A DNA stretch of 10,000 bases from Conus ventricosus (Eukaryota > Mollusca > Gastropoda > Neogastropoda > Conidae). Numbering within the stretch: the first letter of the stretch is position 1; the number at the start of each line of letters is the position of its first letter. The notes below the pieces were generated by a model, which did no database searches, was not told the DNA's origin, and was given only the letters and a program-made list of their open reading frames with translations. Below, in pieces: positions 1 to 7,580 of the stretch. The DNA is taken from contig CM031614.1 of NCBI GenBank assembly GCA_018398815.1, forward strand, positions 51,185,941-51,195,940. Direction: 5' to 3'. Made by a program: the position numbers and the translations under genes.

Positions 1-32
<32 letters not shown>
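1..32. repeat. (TC)16 microsatellite, cut by the window start
   Basis: Perfect TC dinucleotides from the first base to 32. The repeat probably continues outside the window. Confidence 0.98.
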
Positions 33-36
<4 letters not shown>

Positions 37-102
37 AATGATATTCATATATTGTCATGTATTTTTGTACAGGATAAGTTTGTATTTTTGTGTGCTTTCT
101 TG

Positions 103-124
103 AAAAAAAAAGGAAAAAAAAAAA
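103..124. repeat. Poly-A tract (A9 GG A11)
   Basis: Nine A, two G and eleven A. No upstream poly(A) signal or retroposon body is evident, so I treat it as simple sequence. The region 125-586 holds no supportable gene. Confidence 0.85.
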
Positions 125-586
125 GAATGCCTGGTCAGCTTGCTTGGTATGGTACCAAGTTATCACTCAAACATTACCAGATCCACTTTCAGTGTTCTCT
201 TGTCATCGCCCATCTTTACGTCTTGTCGTTCTGGTGGTGGTTATGCTGAAACAGGCAGATCTTGTCATTCCATTCTCCCCAGTTTTATTATTTCCAGCTG
301 GCTACATATGAGCTAAGTTGCTAATTCTGAATGTGACAACATAATCATCAACAGCGTGTTGTTGGCTTAAGCGCTTCGTTTTCCTGTTTATTTGTTTCGT
401 TTTATACATGTTTAAAAATACAAATAGAAAACAAATATGCGCAACGAATGATAAGAACCGGTTGTTTTTTTTTTCATTTGTGGCCACACACGCACATGAC
501 AAATACTATTGTCACTGGTGCCACAAACGCACACATAAATCCATTGCAGCTCATGTTTAGAGGCTTGTTACATTCCGTACCCACAT

Positions 587-610
587 CCCCCCCCCCCCCC
601 CCCCCCCCCC
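587..610. repeat. Poly-C homopolymer, 24 bases
   Basis: Uninterrupted C run followed by GCTCTC. Long C/G homopolymers are uncommon in animal DNA and error-prone in sequencing, so the exact length is uncertain. Confidence 0.93.
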
Positions 611-715
611 GCTCTCAAGTCTCCCTCAGACAATGTCTGCCCCCCTCCCCTCCTCTGCATATAAACACATGCACACAGATACACATACATACATACAGAC
701 AGACTGACCGACATA

Positions 716-718
<3 letters not shown>

Positions 719-788
<70 letters not shown>

Positions 789-796
789 AGAGAGAG
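719..796. repeat. Compound (AC)33(AG)6 microsatellite
   Basis: Perfect AC units at 719-784 followed by AG units at 785-796. Degenerate CATA/CAGA units at about 680-718 lead into it. The following 797-1107 contains no supportable gene. Confidence 0.97.
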
Positions 797-1107
797 TAAA
801 ACGTTAACCCTTAAAGCGTTTTTGTTGCTAGTTTGGAAACAAGAAGCAATAACAAAGAGAAGAGTTACACAGCATAGTCCTATTCAGAATCCCCATTTGC
901 TAATATCATGTCTGCAGTCGGCACCATAATCGTGTATCTCTGTCCTTCACGCTGGCATTATGAGACGAACATGGGGGGTACCTATTCATCATATAAATAA
1001 GCCAAACTTACCTGGGAAGACCATGACTGACTTGAATTATTTCTAGGATGGCGTTGGTGGCAGTAATGATATGAACAAACAATGCACGTGAAACCAGCCA
1101 CTTGATT

Positions 1108-1407
1108 CTAAACAGCTGGAAGTGTTCTTCTTAAGAAGAGAATCCTGGGTGACGTCAAGTTAGTTCCAGAGTGACCGATGGACATGTAATTACCGCGACC
1201 GTCATCCTCGAAATGATACAAATTAATCATCGTCCTCCCCAGGTCTTGCTTGATTCTATGATCAATTCTCCTCTCACATGGCCAAAACGCTAAATACGCG
1301 AAGACTTCAGCGATAAGGAACAGGAGCAAGTTCAATGAATTGAATTTGGTGGTTAAATTTTGACTGTTTACTGACAAATTTGTCCAGCACTGACAGTGCC
1401 AAAGCAT
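1108..1407 (-). other. 99-codon open frame just 3' of the recombinase remnant, possible element tail
   Basis: Starts at ATG (1405-1407) and runs unbroken to a stop at 1108. The product has a short hydrophobic stretch (SLNLLLFLIAEVFAYLAFW) followed by a polar region with DDGRGNYMSIGHSGTNLT. I do not recognise it. It lies on the same strand as the retroelement, directly after the recombinase, so it may be non-coding or coding 3' sequence of that element rather than a host gene. A 99-codon frame can also arise by chance in this AT-balanced DNA. A canonical-looking splice donor (CAG then GTAAGT, minus strand) follows near 1006-1014. Confidence 0.2.
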
Positions 1408-1429
1408 GAAATAACATAAAATTAAATTG

Positions 1430-1920
1430 AATTGAAGATTTTTCTTTTCTTGTCAACAGCCAAAGATTTAGAGTAATACCTGATAAAGTGCTCTTATTTA
1501 ACAATCCGGCTGCCTGCATACTTTTCTCTTGACGGCAAATTTCAAGAGAACACTTCCACTTTGCTGGTTGTTCTTGTAACAGTTTTGATCCAGCAGATTA
1601 ATGTATCTCTGAAAATAGGCTAACATGTTTATGAGGCTTGACATAGGATATGAACAGTTCTTTCCCTTTCGTCTTGAGTTCTGTTATCAACCTATATTCT
1701 CTCAGATGTTATACAATGCACAGTTGTTCTCCACTTCAAAACTCTCCAACCGAAGAAGCTACAAACAGGTAGCAACTCTGGTTTGTTTCAACACATCATT
1801 ACAGAGAACGGTACACTTATTGTCTTTAAACTTCACGTCATCTACCAAAAGGATGCTCACAGCTGTCCCCTCTGTCTTGAAAGTAAAGACAACAGCTTAA
1901 CTGTCGTCAGATTCAGTCGT
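1430..1920 (-). pseudogene. DIRS-group tyrosine recombinase, degenerate
   Basis: The minus strand shows LTTVKLLSLLSRQRGQ (about 1863-1913), matching the box around the first catalytic Arg (codon 1869-1871) of DIRS recombinases. In a second frame comes LLVDDVKFKDNKC (about 1812-1851), and in a third ELFISYVKPHKHV (about 1624-1660), the conserved YVKPHK block. QAAGLLNKSTL (near 1484-1516) and, one shift later, YYSKSL (about 1461-1478) follow at the place of the catalytic tyrosine. The HxxR motif expected around 1530 is not recognisable. Recombinases of this kind integrate the circular cDNA of DIRS elements without target duplication. At least three frame changes and several stops make this copy inactive. 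The stretch at 1920-2285 should hold the N-terminal recombinase domain but is too decayed to call. Confidence 0.78.
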
Positions 1921-2284
1921 TTTATTTCTTCTTAGTCTGTCGTACAATTCAAAACAGAATTAAAACCCCATGTCTCAGTGTATCTTGACAATGAAGGCCT
2001 GCTTTCAAAGATTCCTTTTAATGGCCTGCAAAGTATGGGATGTCTGCCAACAGAATCTAGACCGTTTTCATTCTAGGTTTCAGAAACAGCGCTCTGACCA
2101 TGAATCGTGGCACTGCAGTTAGCGCCAGAGTTATCCAACTTTGCTGATAAATGAAAATATGTGAAGGCTGTATCAACAAAGCCATTTTTTGCCCATGAGC
2201 CATGTGTTTTGAATATTGATGGTCTCCAAGAGGTCATCAAAAATCCAAAGCTTCATCACTCACACCTGACTGTGGAACTGCCCG

Positions 2285-2700
2285 AGATCTTGCAGTCTAG
2301 GAGATGTAGTCGATGTCTCTTGATCAAAGGATGGACTTTGGACTTTCCCTGCATGACTGAAAAGATGTTTAAGGTTGTTGGAGCAGGTCAGTCTCATTGG
2401 AGGCATGTATAACAATTCATACATGTCTAGGTACCAGGTCTGCGTGGGTCGTTCTCGCCAGAGGTACCCAGAGGTCTGGTCTGTCTGGATCTTTTTCAGT
2501 ACACGAGCTGCAGTTCTCAAAGGACGATATGCATAGAAACACCCATTTTTCCACGAAACTGAGTAAACATCAGCAGTATATACTTATGGGTCAGGTCTGA
2601 AGGGAATGTATCTTTCCATTTGTGGATTCCACCTTAAGGCAAATAAGTCTACTTTGGGGATTCCTCTCCAATTGCTTCTAATACTGACTGTTTCAGTTCA
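2285..2700 (-). pseudogene. DIRS polyprotein post-RNase H linker, degenerate
   Basis: Continuing the RNase H frame, VDLFALRWNPQMERY (about 2608-2652), FRPDP (2587-2601), VYSVSWKNGCFYAY (about 2527-2568), RTAARVLKKIQTDQTSG (about 2467-2517) and a PTQTWY segment follow the fixed order of the conserved region after RNase H in DIRS-group polyproteins. A stop interrupts it at 2584-2586. Around 2330 the reading frame changes, after which a HRLHLLDCKISG-like stretch continues. The function of this block is not well defined in the family. Its value here is diagnostic, since it links the RNase H to the downstream recombinase as one element. Confidence 0.8.
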
Positions 2701-2721
2701 GTATCAACATTTTTATTCTCA

Positions 2722-3105
2722 GTCCAGGTTCAGATACAGGGACTCTTGGTCAGCAATAAGGTTGTCCCATCCTGTTACATGTGCTGCACTGACCGAAACA
2801 TTTTGAGTTACACAGCACTGCCAAAGGTTACGTGTAACTGTGTTGCAGGAAGGGGAATAAATTGTCCCCATGTTGTTAATGCACACTGTGGCGGTATTAT
2901 TGTCAGTCATTAGCCTGACATGTTCGCTTTTCACTTTCCTCTAGAGTGTTTTCAATACATAAATATGCGGTTTTAAATTCCTGATAAGTGATGGAAAATG
3001 ATTGTTCCACAGGATGCCACTCATCTCCAGTTTAATTCCATCACAACTACACAACTTCAGTACAGTTAACCTGGCATCTGTAGCAGTACTAAACCAGATC
3101 TTTCT
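2722..3105 (-). pseudogene. DIRS-type RNase H domain, degenerate
   Basis: One minus-strand frame carries the RNase H hallmarks. The first catalytic-type Asp is in TDAR (3070-3081). KPHIYVLKTL (about 2944-2973) corresponds to the conserved HINVLEL helix, with its Glu lost (VLE reads VLK) and a few residues missing before KSEH. HVRLMTDNNTATVCINNMGT (2863-2922) follows, then an AHVTGWDNLIADQES segment ending near 2740. These match the RNase H that follows DIRS-group reverse transcriptases, which removes the RNA strand from hybrid intermediates. A stop at 2941-2943 and four more between 2698 and 2721 break the frame. Same strand and same frame as the post-RNase H block further along, so the remnant is one continuous polyprotein relic. 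Confidence 0.87.
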
Positions 3106-3159
3106 TGCAAGCATCATCGTAAGAAGACTGTTTATATTGGATTCGCCATTCCAGCTTTC

Positions 3160-4145
3160 TCTGCTCTGTGTGGCCAAACTGCAGAGTTGGTCAAAATTTT
3201 TCTTCGCATTCCTTAATGCCTTTTTTTCTGATTTTTGTAGGACAACAATGAAGGGGTGGTCAATAATTTACAACTGGGAATCCCGCAGCATTTTTTTCTC
3301 CTGTAACATGGGCGAGCTCTCTATGTCAGTGAGTGTCTTCCACGTAGACATGTACAACTAAAGTCTTTCTTTCAATCCTGAAGGCTCTGTCTGCTGTCAG
3401 AGTGACAATCATTGACCCAAGAGTTAACGAGAACTCCTACATTCCGGATTTTCTTCAAAGGTTTTAAAGCAGATTTTAAAAGGATGAAAATAAACCACAA
3501 CAGTCGAAATAATCTTAGCAAGGCAAATTGTCTGAGTGTTGCCACACGAGAGCGAGTCATCTAGAAAGACTGTAGACGCACGCCGTTTTATTCCTAACAA
3601 AAAAGAAGCGTCAAAAGTGTTGTCAATTTTCTGGGTGTATTTACCAAACTATTTGACAGTGCAGTACCTTAAAATCTTTGACCTTTCCATTTAAAACTTT
3701 CTGTGATCAGGGAGTACAGGATCAGAGTAGTACACATCCTTAAAATCAATGAAAGCTGTAAAACGATTCTATGATCAAAATCAGGAGCTGTGTTCAATGC
3801 GAACATTATAAAATGACGACAGGAAATTTATTTACTTAGTCTTTAAAAATCAATGTCATCTTTAAAGATCCATATATTCCTTTCTCAGGAATTCTGGTGA
3901 CAAGAACTCTGGTGACAAGACTACCTGAGGATGGGAGCAACTTGGTAGTAACATAAACCTTTTCCCCCCATACTTTGTCTGTCAACGCATCATCACTCAC
4001 TTATAACTTTACTTCGTCTACTGTCATCAAATTGATGGCATCTCACTGACGTCGTTAAATTCAATTTTCAAACCTGATACAATTTCAAAACTTTTAGGAT
4101 CACGAATGAGTTCTCGCCATGCCTTTTGATACTGTTTGATTCAGT
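3160..4145 (-). pseudogene. DIRS-type reverse transcriptase domain, degenerate
   Basis: Reading the minus strand from high to low coordinates, a linker resembling the pre-RT segment (AWRELIRDPKSF, about 4080-4119) is followed by a fingers-like stretch (RIPEKGIYGSLKMTL, about 3845-3890). Next comes motif A, IDFKDVYYS at 3724-3750, whose first Asp (3745-3747) is the presumed metal ligand, then PDHRKF. The motif C aspartates are in FLDD at 3556-3567, still in frame with motif A, 61 codons on, although stops lie between them. After a frame change come a MIVTLTADRAFRI block (about 3374-3412) and RELAHVTG (near 3322-3299), matching the thumb/connection part of DIRS polymerases, and LEWRIQ (near 3154). 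The family reaction is RNA-templated DNA synthesis during transposition. This copy cannot perform it because of stops and shifts. A 15-bp tandem duplication at 3893-3921 doubles an LVTR motif. Confidence 0.85.
3893..3921. repeat. 15-bp tandem duplication inside the RT remnant
   Basis: TCTGGTGACAAGAAC at 3893-3907 is followed directly by TCTGGTGACAAGAC-type sequence at 3908-3921. On the minus strand this doubles an LVTR peptide motif near the N-terminal part of the RT remnant without changing frame. It is probably a replication slip in the decaying element. Confidence 0.75.
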
Positions 4146-4345
4146 TTCAAAAGTGTATGTGTCATTTCCCAGTATTTGGATAGTAGCAGATTATGACTGT
4201 AAAAAGTCACCCACCTCTCGATCAGCGTTTGCGCTTGGATTGATGTAATCGATGTTGTTGCCAAATCAGAGGTGACGTTTGTTTTGTCTCTTGAACCATG
4301 TCTGAAACTGGAGTGGTGACTGTTGTGTTGATTCTTAAAGCTGAG

Positions 4346-5062
4346 TCTGTCCCTCCACCTGTTGCCCATGTATGTCCCTCCACCTGTTGCCCATGTATGT
4401 CCCTCCACCTGTTGCCCATGTATGTCCCTCCACCTGTTGCCCATGTGTGTCCCTCCACCTGTTGCCCATGTATGTCCCTCCACCTGTTGCCCATGTATGT
4501 CCCTCCACCTGTTGCCCATGTATGTCCCTCCACCTGTTGCCCATGTGTGTCCCTCCACCTGTTGCCCATGTATGTCCCTCCACCTGTTGCCCATGTATGT
4601 CCCTCCACCTGTTGCCCATGTGTGTCCCTCCACCTGTTGCCATGTATGTCCCTCCACCTGTTGCCCATGTATGTCCCTCCACCTGTTGCCATGTATGTCC
4701 CTCCACCTGTTGCCCATGTATGTCCCTCCACCTGTTGCCCATGTGTCCCTCCACCTGTTGCCCATGTATGTCCCTCCACCTGTTGCCCATGTATGTCCCT
4801 CCACCTGTTGCCATGTATGTCCCTCCACCTGTTGCCCATGTGTCCCTCCACCTGTTGCCATGTATGTCCCTCCACCTGTTGCCCATGTATGTCCCTCCAC
4901 CTGTTGCCCATGTATGTCCCTCCACCTGTTGCCCATGTGTGTCCCTCCACCTGTTGCCCATGTATGTCCCTCCACCTGTTGCCCATGTATGTCCCTGCAC
5001 CTGTTGCCCATGTATGTCCCTCGACCTGTTGCCCATGTATGTCCCTCCACCTGTTGCCCATG
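4346..5062. repeat. 25-bp minisatellite, 29 tandem units
   Basis: On the plus strand the unit begins TATGTCCCTCCACCTG and ends TTGCCCATG, 25 bp in all. I count 29 units. Most are exactly 25 bp. Units ending at 4644, 4693 and 4815 have lost one C (24 bp), the one ending at 4766 has lost two bases (23 bp) and the one ending at 4862 has lost three (22 bp), giving 717 bp. A TGTGT variant marks the units ending at 4470, 4570, 4644 and 4962. Substitutions near the right end (TGCACC about 4996, TCGACC about 5021) show edge decay. The unit contains no stop in any frame on either strand, so long frames run through it (for example 4100-5161 minus, 353 codons). These look like a by-product, although expression cannot be excluded. 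Confidence 0.97.
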
Positions 5063-5483
5063 TATGCATGATGATGGGCTTGCCTCAGCTTTGTCCATCT
5101 CTGTCATATCTGTTGTTGTGGCAACCAGATTATCTCCAAACAATGTGTCTGTCACGACCATGTCCGGATAGTTTTCCCAAATGTAGGCGATCGTACTGTT
5201 TCAATGGGACTTGAGCGCAATATGCCTGCGGACAGTTATACAACTCATCAACACGAGGGCATCAATATCTAGCCGTGTATGTTCTCTCTGGCCATCTTAC
5301 GGCAAGCGTTTGTTCACAAGCTCTGTTATTTCCACGCGTAATCATCATGTTCTTCCCTTTTCTTGCTGATTATCAACCCCAAGTTTTGGAAAATCTGCTA
5401 TCTACAGTCACGTTTTCCCGAAGTTATTCATCTTCAATTTATTCAGATTTGATGTCCTTGTGGAGATCATGATCACGATCACA
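5063..5483. other. Anonymous spacer between minisatellite and ATG/CAT repeat
   Basis: About 420 bases with no recognisable gene. On the minus strand this is upstream of the retroelement's RT and could contain a decayed gag or leader, but I see no gag signature and no inverted terminal repeat matching the 900-1100 region. Confidence 0.5.
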
Positions 5484-5503
5484 ATGATGATGATGATGAT
5501 GAA

Positions 5504-5538
<35 letters not shown>

Positions 5539-5551
5539 CCATCATCATCAT
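5484..5551. repeat. (ATG)6-AA-(CAT)11 inverted trinucleotide repeat
   Basis: Six ATG triplets at 5484-5501 are separated by only two bases from eleven CAT triplets at 5504-5536, then CAC and four more CAT to 5551. ATG and CAT are reverse complements, so the 18-bp left arm pairs perfectly with the adjacent right arm, giving a near-loopless hairpin or cruciform that can slide in register. Confidence 0.95.
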
Positions 5552-5639
5552 TTTGGGAGAACACAGAACACAGAAAACACAGAATTTGTCTTCTTCTCCC
5601 ACTAACTCCCCCTCATCGACAGTGCTCAAGACTTCTTCT

Positions 5640-5677
5640 CCCCCCCCTCCCTCCCCCCCCCCACCACCCCTGCCTCC
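5640..5677. repeat. C-rich low-complexity tract
   Basis: A run of C interrupted by single T or A bases, a homopyrimidine strand of mostly C. No gene is associated with it. It follows a short TC-rich stretch beginning near 5588. Confidence 0.85.
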
Positions 5678-5679
5678 TT

Positions 5680-6450
5680 TCTCCATTTCATGGCGGTCCT
5701 TCCCGTGCATCCCGTCAGTGTACCCTCTCTGTGTTTTTTTTCCAGATCCATGGACTGCTTTTGTCATTTGACATGAGTTCTTAGATCAGCTGACCTATCG
5801 AATTTCCCTCAACATTTTCCGCAAGCCTGTTGCTTGCTGATGTATCCTCTGCGTGTGACATCCTGGCGCAATGTTTTTTTTTTCGGAAATCAAACTATAA
5901 ACAAGGGATCGAGTCAACCACAAGTGACAAATAGCAACAGTTACACAAGAAGCCAACACAAGAGACAGAACTAACAGCTCTGATACAAGACAGCAGTTTA
6001 ACGAATTGAAATGATGAGGAAAATAAAACAGTACTGAAGAGGACAAACAAAGTGAAAAAAACGAGCCACCCACAGAAAGATATCCGTATGGGTTCTGATC
6101 TTGAATCTTCATCTATATATCTATTCTTGTTTGTCTTCTCCCCCTAAAATCGCTGACACTCATTGGCGGTGTAATTGATGAGTAGACACGAATATAGTCA
6201 CACTAATTCAAAGATTTTGTTTTCTTGCTGGCACTGAACTATGCCTTCACATGCTCATGTCTAGTATGGTCTGGCACCAACCGGCTGGTTTCCGCGCACC
6301 CTTTCTTCATCCAGTCAGCACCCGACCAATGCCAGACGAGAAATGATCATTGTATTGCCATGGAAAAGTGCAGCTAGATCGGTTTGTAAGCGTTCAGAAA
6401 CGTTGCTCATGATCATTTTATGGACAAAGATTTAAATAGTGTTTAGTTTC
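5680..6450. other. Anonymous intergenic sequence
   Basis: A minus-strand frame at 5795-6112 (105 codons, hydrophobic and Cys-rich in its middle) is the longest here. It has no recognisable motif and a composition expected of chance, so I do not call it a gene. A GAAACGTTG string at about 6398-6406 has no accompanying ribozyme core. Confidence 0.5.
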
Positions 6451-6456
6451 TTTATT
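6451..6456 (-). promoter_or_regulatory. Candidate poly(A) signal AATAAA, distal, for the GPCR gene
   Basis: Second exact AATAAA on the minus strand, about 60 bases beyond the GPCR stop codon, in AT-rich sequence. It is a more conventional spacing than the copy at 6493-6498. Sequence match only. Confidence 0.45.
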
Positions 6457-6492
6457 TGATTTTTGTTTCAGAGTCTTTTAGTGGGTTGAAAA

Positions 6493-6498
6493 TTTATT
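6493..6498 (-). promoter_or_regulatory. Candidate poly(A) signal AATAAA, proximal, for the GPCR gene
   Basis: On the minus strand AATAAA occurs 17 bases after the GPCR stop codon. A second AATAAA lies further on at 6451-6456. Either could direct 3'-end formation. Use of the proximal copy would give a very short 3' UTR. Sequence match only; no transcript evidence. Confidence 0.45.
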
Positions 6499-6515
6499 TG
6501 AACTGATAAATGTTT

Positions 6516-7580
6516 CTAAGCTTGGTTCCTCCAGTAGGTGGTGCTGGCAGACATCGACATGCATCTTGAACACAAACGTCGTTTCACTTCCTCTCTGAAT
6601 TTGCTACCGCTCAATATGTAAATGTAGAAATTCACCGCGCTGTTGCTAATCCACAGCATCTGAGACACAGTCTCCAAAAAGGTGAACTTAGCATGCTGAT
6701 CATCATTCTCTATCTCCCCTTCATAGAATCCAACCTCCTCTAAATATATATCAACAATGCACGTGGGTAGGGTGAGAAGACAAAATGCTAAAGACGTGAG
6801 GATTAAAGAGACGGTCAAAGAAGAAACCTTAGCAGATCGCGATGTGTCGTTCCTCTGACTGGGTCTTTTCAGCGAAAATCGTGCCGAGTCCACAACGCGA
6901 CGAATCAGAACAGAGTTGCCGATTAACAGGAAAAGAAATGGAAGCACGGACGCCATAATGAGATCGAATAACAGAAACACGCTTGCGAGATAATCGTCAA
7001 TGCTCTGACACACGTACCCGTCACCGACATCTTCTGTATGGTAGTTGAAAAAAATGTGCACGTTCAACGCACAGGCCACGATCAATATAACGCTAATCAT
7101 GATTTTCCCTCTTTTCGCAGTGCACAGCACCCCCACACGATGCGGCAGGACTACTGACGTCACTCGCTGATACGTCATCACCACCAGAATCCACGCTGAC
7201 GTCAAGGAGGACACGTAAGAGAGAAAGAACGGGATGGTGCACACAAGGTCGTAAGCGTTGAGCTCAGGCGCGTAAAACAGAGCCCAGTTCCAGCTAATTG
7301 AACTGACGAGGAGAACGAGGTCGGAAAAGGCTAAGGCACTGAAGTACAAAGCTATACAAGCTGAGGATTCTGAGGTCGCCAACCTTCGCATCACCACAAT
7401 GGTCATCACGTTGCCTCCTAGACCCAGAACCAGAAGCAAAGGAGGCACCGTTTGCCACACCACGGCATCGATGTCTGAGAGAAGAGCAGCATCATTTGCG
7501 TGGTTGTCAACCCTTCTCTCTAGCCACTGATCAAGACTGGTGGAGATGTTCGTCAGCTGCGTAGGAGTTATCCCGTACAT
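6516..7580 (-). CDS. Rhodopsin-class (class A) G-protein-coupled receptor, orphan or neuropeptide-type, single exon
   Basis: Complete 354-codon frame from ATG (7578-7580) to TAG (6516-6518). An in-frame TAA at 7611-7613 on the minus strand lies just upstream, so this is the first possible Met. Seven hydrophobic segments are visible at about residues 41-64, 74-96, 112-136, 160-179, 198-226, 252-278 and 302-324, with the N-terminus outside. Class A landmarks seen: GGN with N57 (1.50), FSD with D87 (2.50), the C114-C191 disulfide pair, R139 (3.50), P214 (5.50), P272 (6.50), N317 and Y321 of TM7, then an amphipathic SGSKFREEVKRR helix 8 with C337 and C340 as possible palmitoylation sites. N11-I-S is an extracellular N-glycosylation sequon. 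Loop 3 is basic and extracellular loop 3 is acidic. Oddities: DRY reads QRV, TM4 lacks its usual Trp, CWxP reads LTLP and NPxxY reads NFYIY. The family is known to act at the plasma membrane through heterotrimeric G proteins. Ligand unknown; the style resembles the FMRFamide-receptor-like lophotrochozoan expansions (inference). A pseudogene is unlikely because the frame is intact. Confidence 0.92.
   Translation of the reverse strand: MYGITPTQLTNISTSLDQWLERRVDNHANDAALLSDIDAVVWQTVPPLLLVLGLGGNVMTIVVMRRLATSESSACIALYFSALAFSDLVLLVSSISWNWALFYAPELNAYDLVCTIPFFLSYVSSLTSAWILVVMTYQRVTSVVLPHRVGVLCTAKRGKIMISVILIVACALNVHIFFNYHTEDVGDGYVCQSIDDYLASVFLLFDLIMASVLPFLFLLIGNSVLIRRVVDSARFSLKRPSQRNDTSRSAKVSSLTVSLILTSLAFCLLTLPTCIVDIYLEEVGFYEGEIENDDQHAKFTFLETVSQMLWISNSAVNFYIYILSGSKFREEVKRRLCSRCMSMSASTTYWRNQA

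Larger units (their letters stand above)
1430..4145 (-). mobile_element. Decayed DIRS-group tyrosine-recombinase retrotransposon (RT, RNase H, recombinase remnant)
   Basis: Minus-strand conceptual translation, switching frame several times, gives a collinear series of DIRS-group landmarks. These are a pre-RT linker (about 4040-4145), RT palm motifs (IDFKDVYYS at 3724-3750, FLDD at 3556-3567), an RT connection region (RELAHVTG near 3322), RNase H (TDAR near 3070-3081, MTDNNTAT near 2910), a post-RNase H block (VDLF at 2641-2652, RVLKKIQ near 2500) and a tyrosine recombinase (RQRGQ near 1870, YYSKSL near 1478). At least five frame changes and many in-frame stops show it is inactive. No methyltransferase is seen between RNase H and the recombinase, where only about 370 bp separate them. 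That is more like Ngaro/PAT-type or MT-less elements than classic DIRS1 (inference). The outer ends and terminal repeats could not be identified. The element may extend down to about 900 and up past the minisatellite toward 5260. Assignment rests on motif recognition, not on a search. Confidence 0.85.

Noticed and set aside
568..807. Frames made of His-Thr, Cys-Val or Gly-rich repeats at 448-807
   Set aside because: Pure translations of AC/GT and poly-C simple repeats.
1625..1900. 91-codon plus-strand frame
   Set aside because: Antisense shadow of the recombinase remnant, with no motif of its own.
3002..3361. 119-codon plus-strand frame
   Set aside because: It is the antisense of the RT/RNase H remnant, whose minus-strand motifs are convincing.
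4298..5214. Long plus-strand Cys/Pro-rich frames through the minisatellite
   Set aside because: They exist only because the 25-bp unit has no stop codons. All frames on both strands are open, and no start context, domain or non-repeat coding sequence supports a protein.
890..5460. Inverted terminal repeats of the DIRS-group element
   Set aside because: I compared the 890-1080 region by eye with 5063-5460 and 5780-6500 on both strands and found no convincing match, so the ends are left open.
5408..5771. Frames with poly-Met or poly-Ile and a Gly/Pro-rich tail
   Set aside because: Arise from the ATG/CAT inverted repeat and the C-rich tract. No conserved domain.
5795..6112. 105-codon hydrophobic, Cys-containing minus-strand frame as a small membrane protein
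   Set aside because: No recognisable motif or clear signal peptide start. Length and composition are compatible with chance.
6343..6418. Repeated ATGATCATT strings at about 6343 and 6409 and a GAAACGTTG string near 6400 as a second ribozyme or repeat end
   Set aside because: The match is too short, and no CTGANGA box or stem II accompanies GAAAC.
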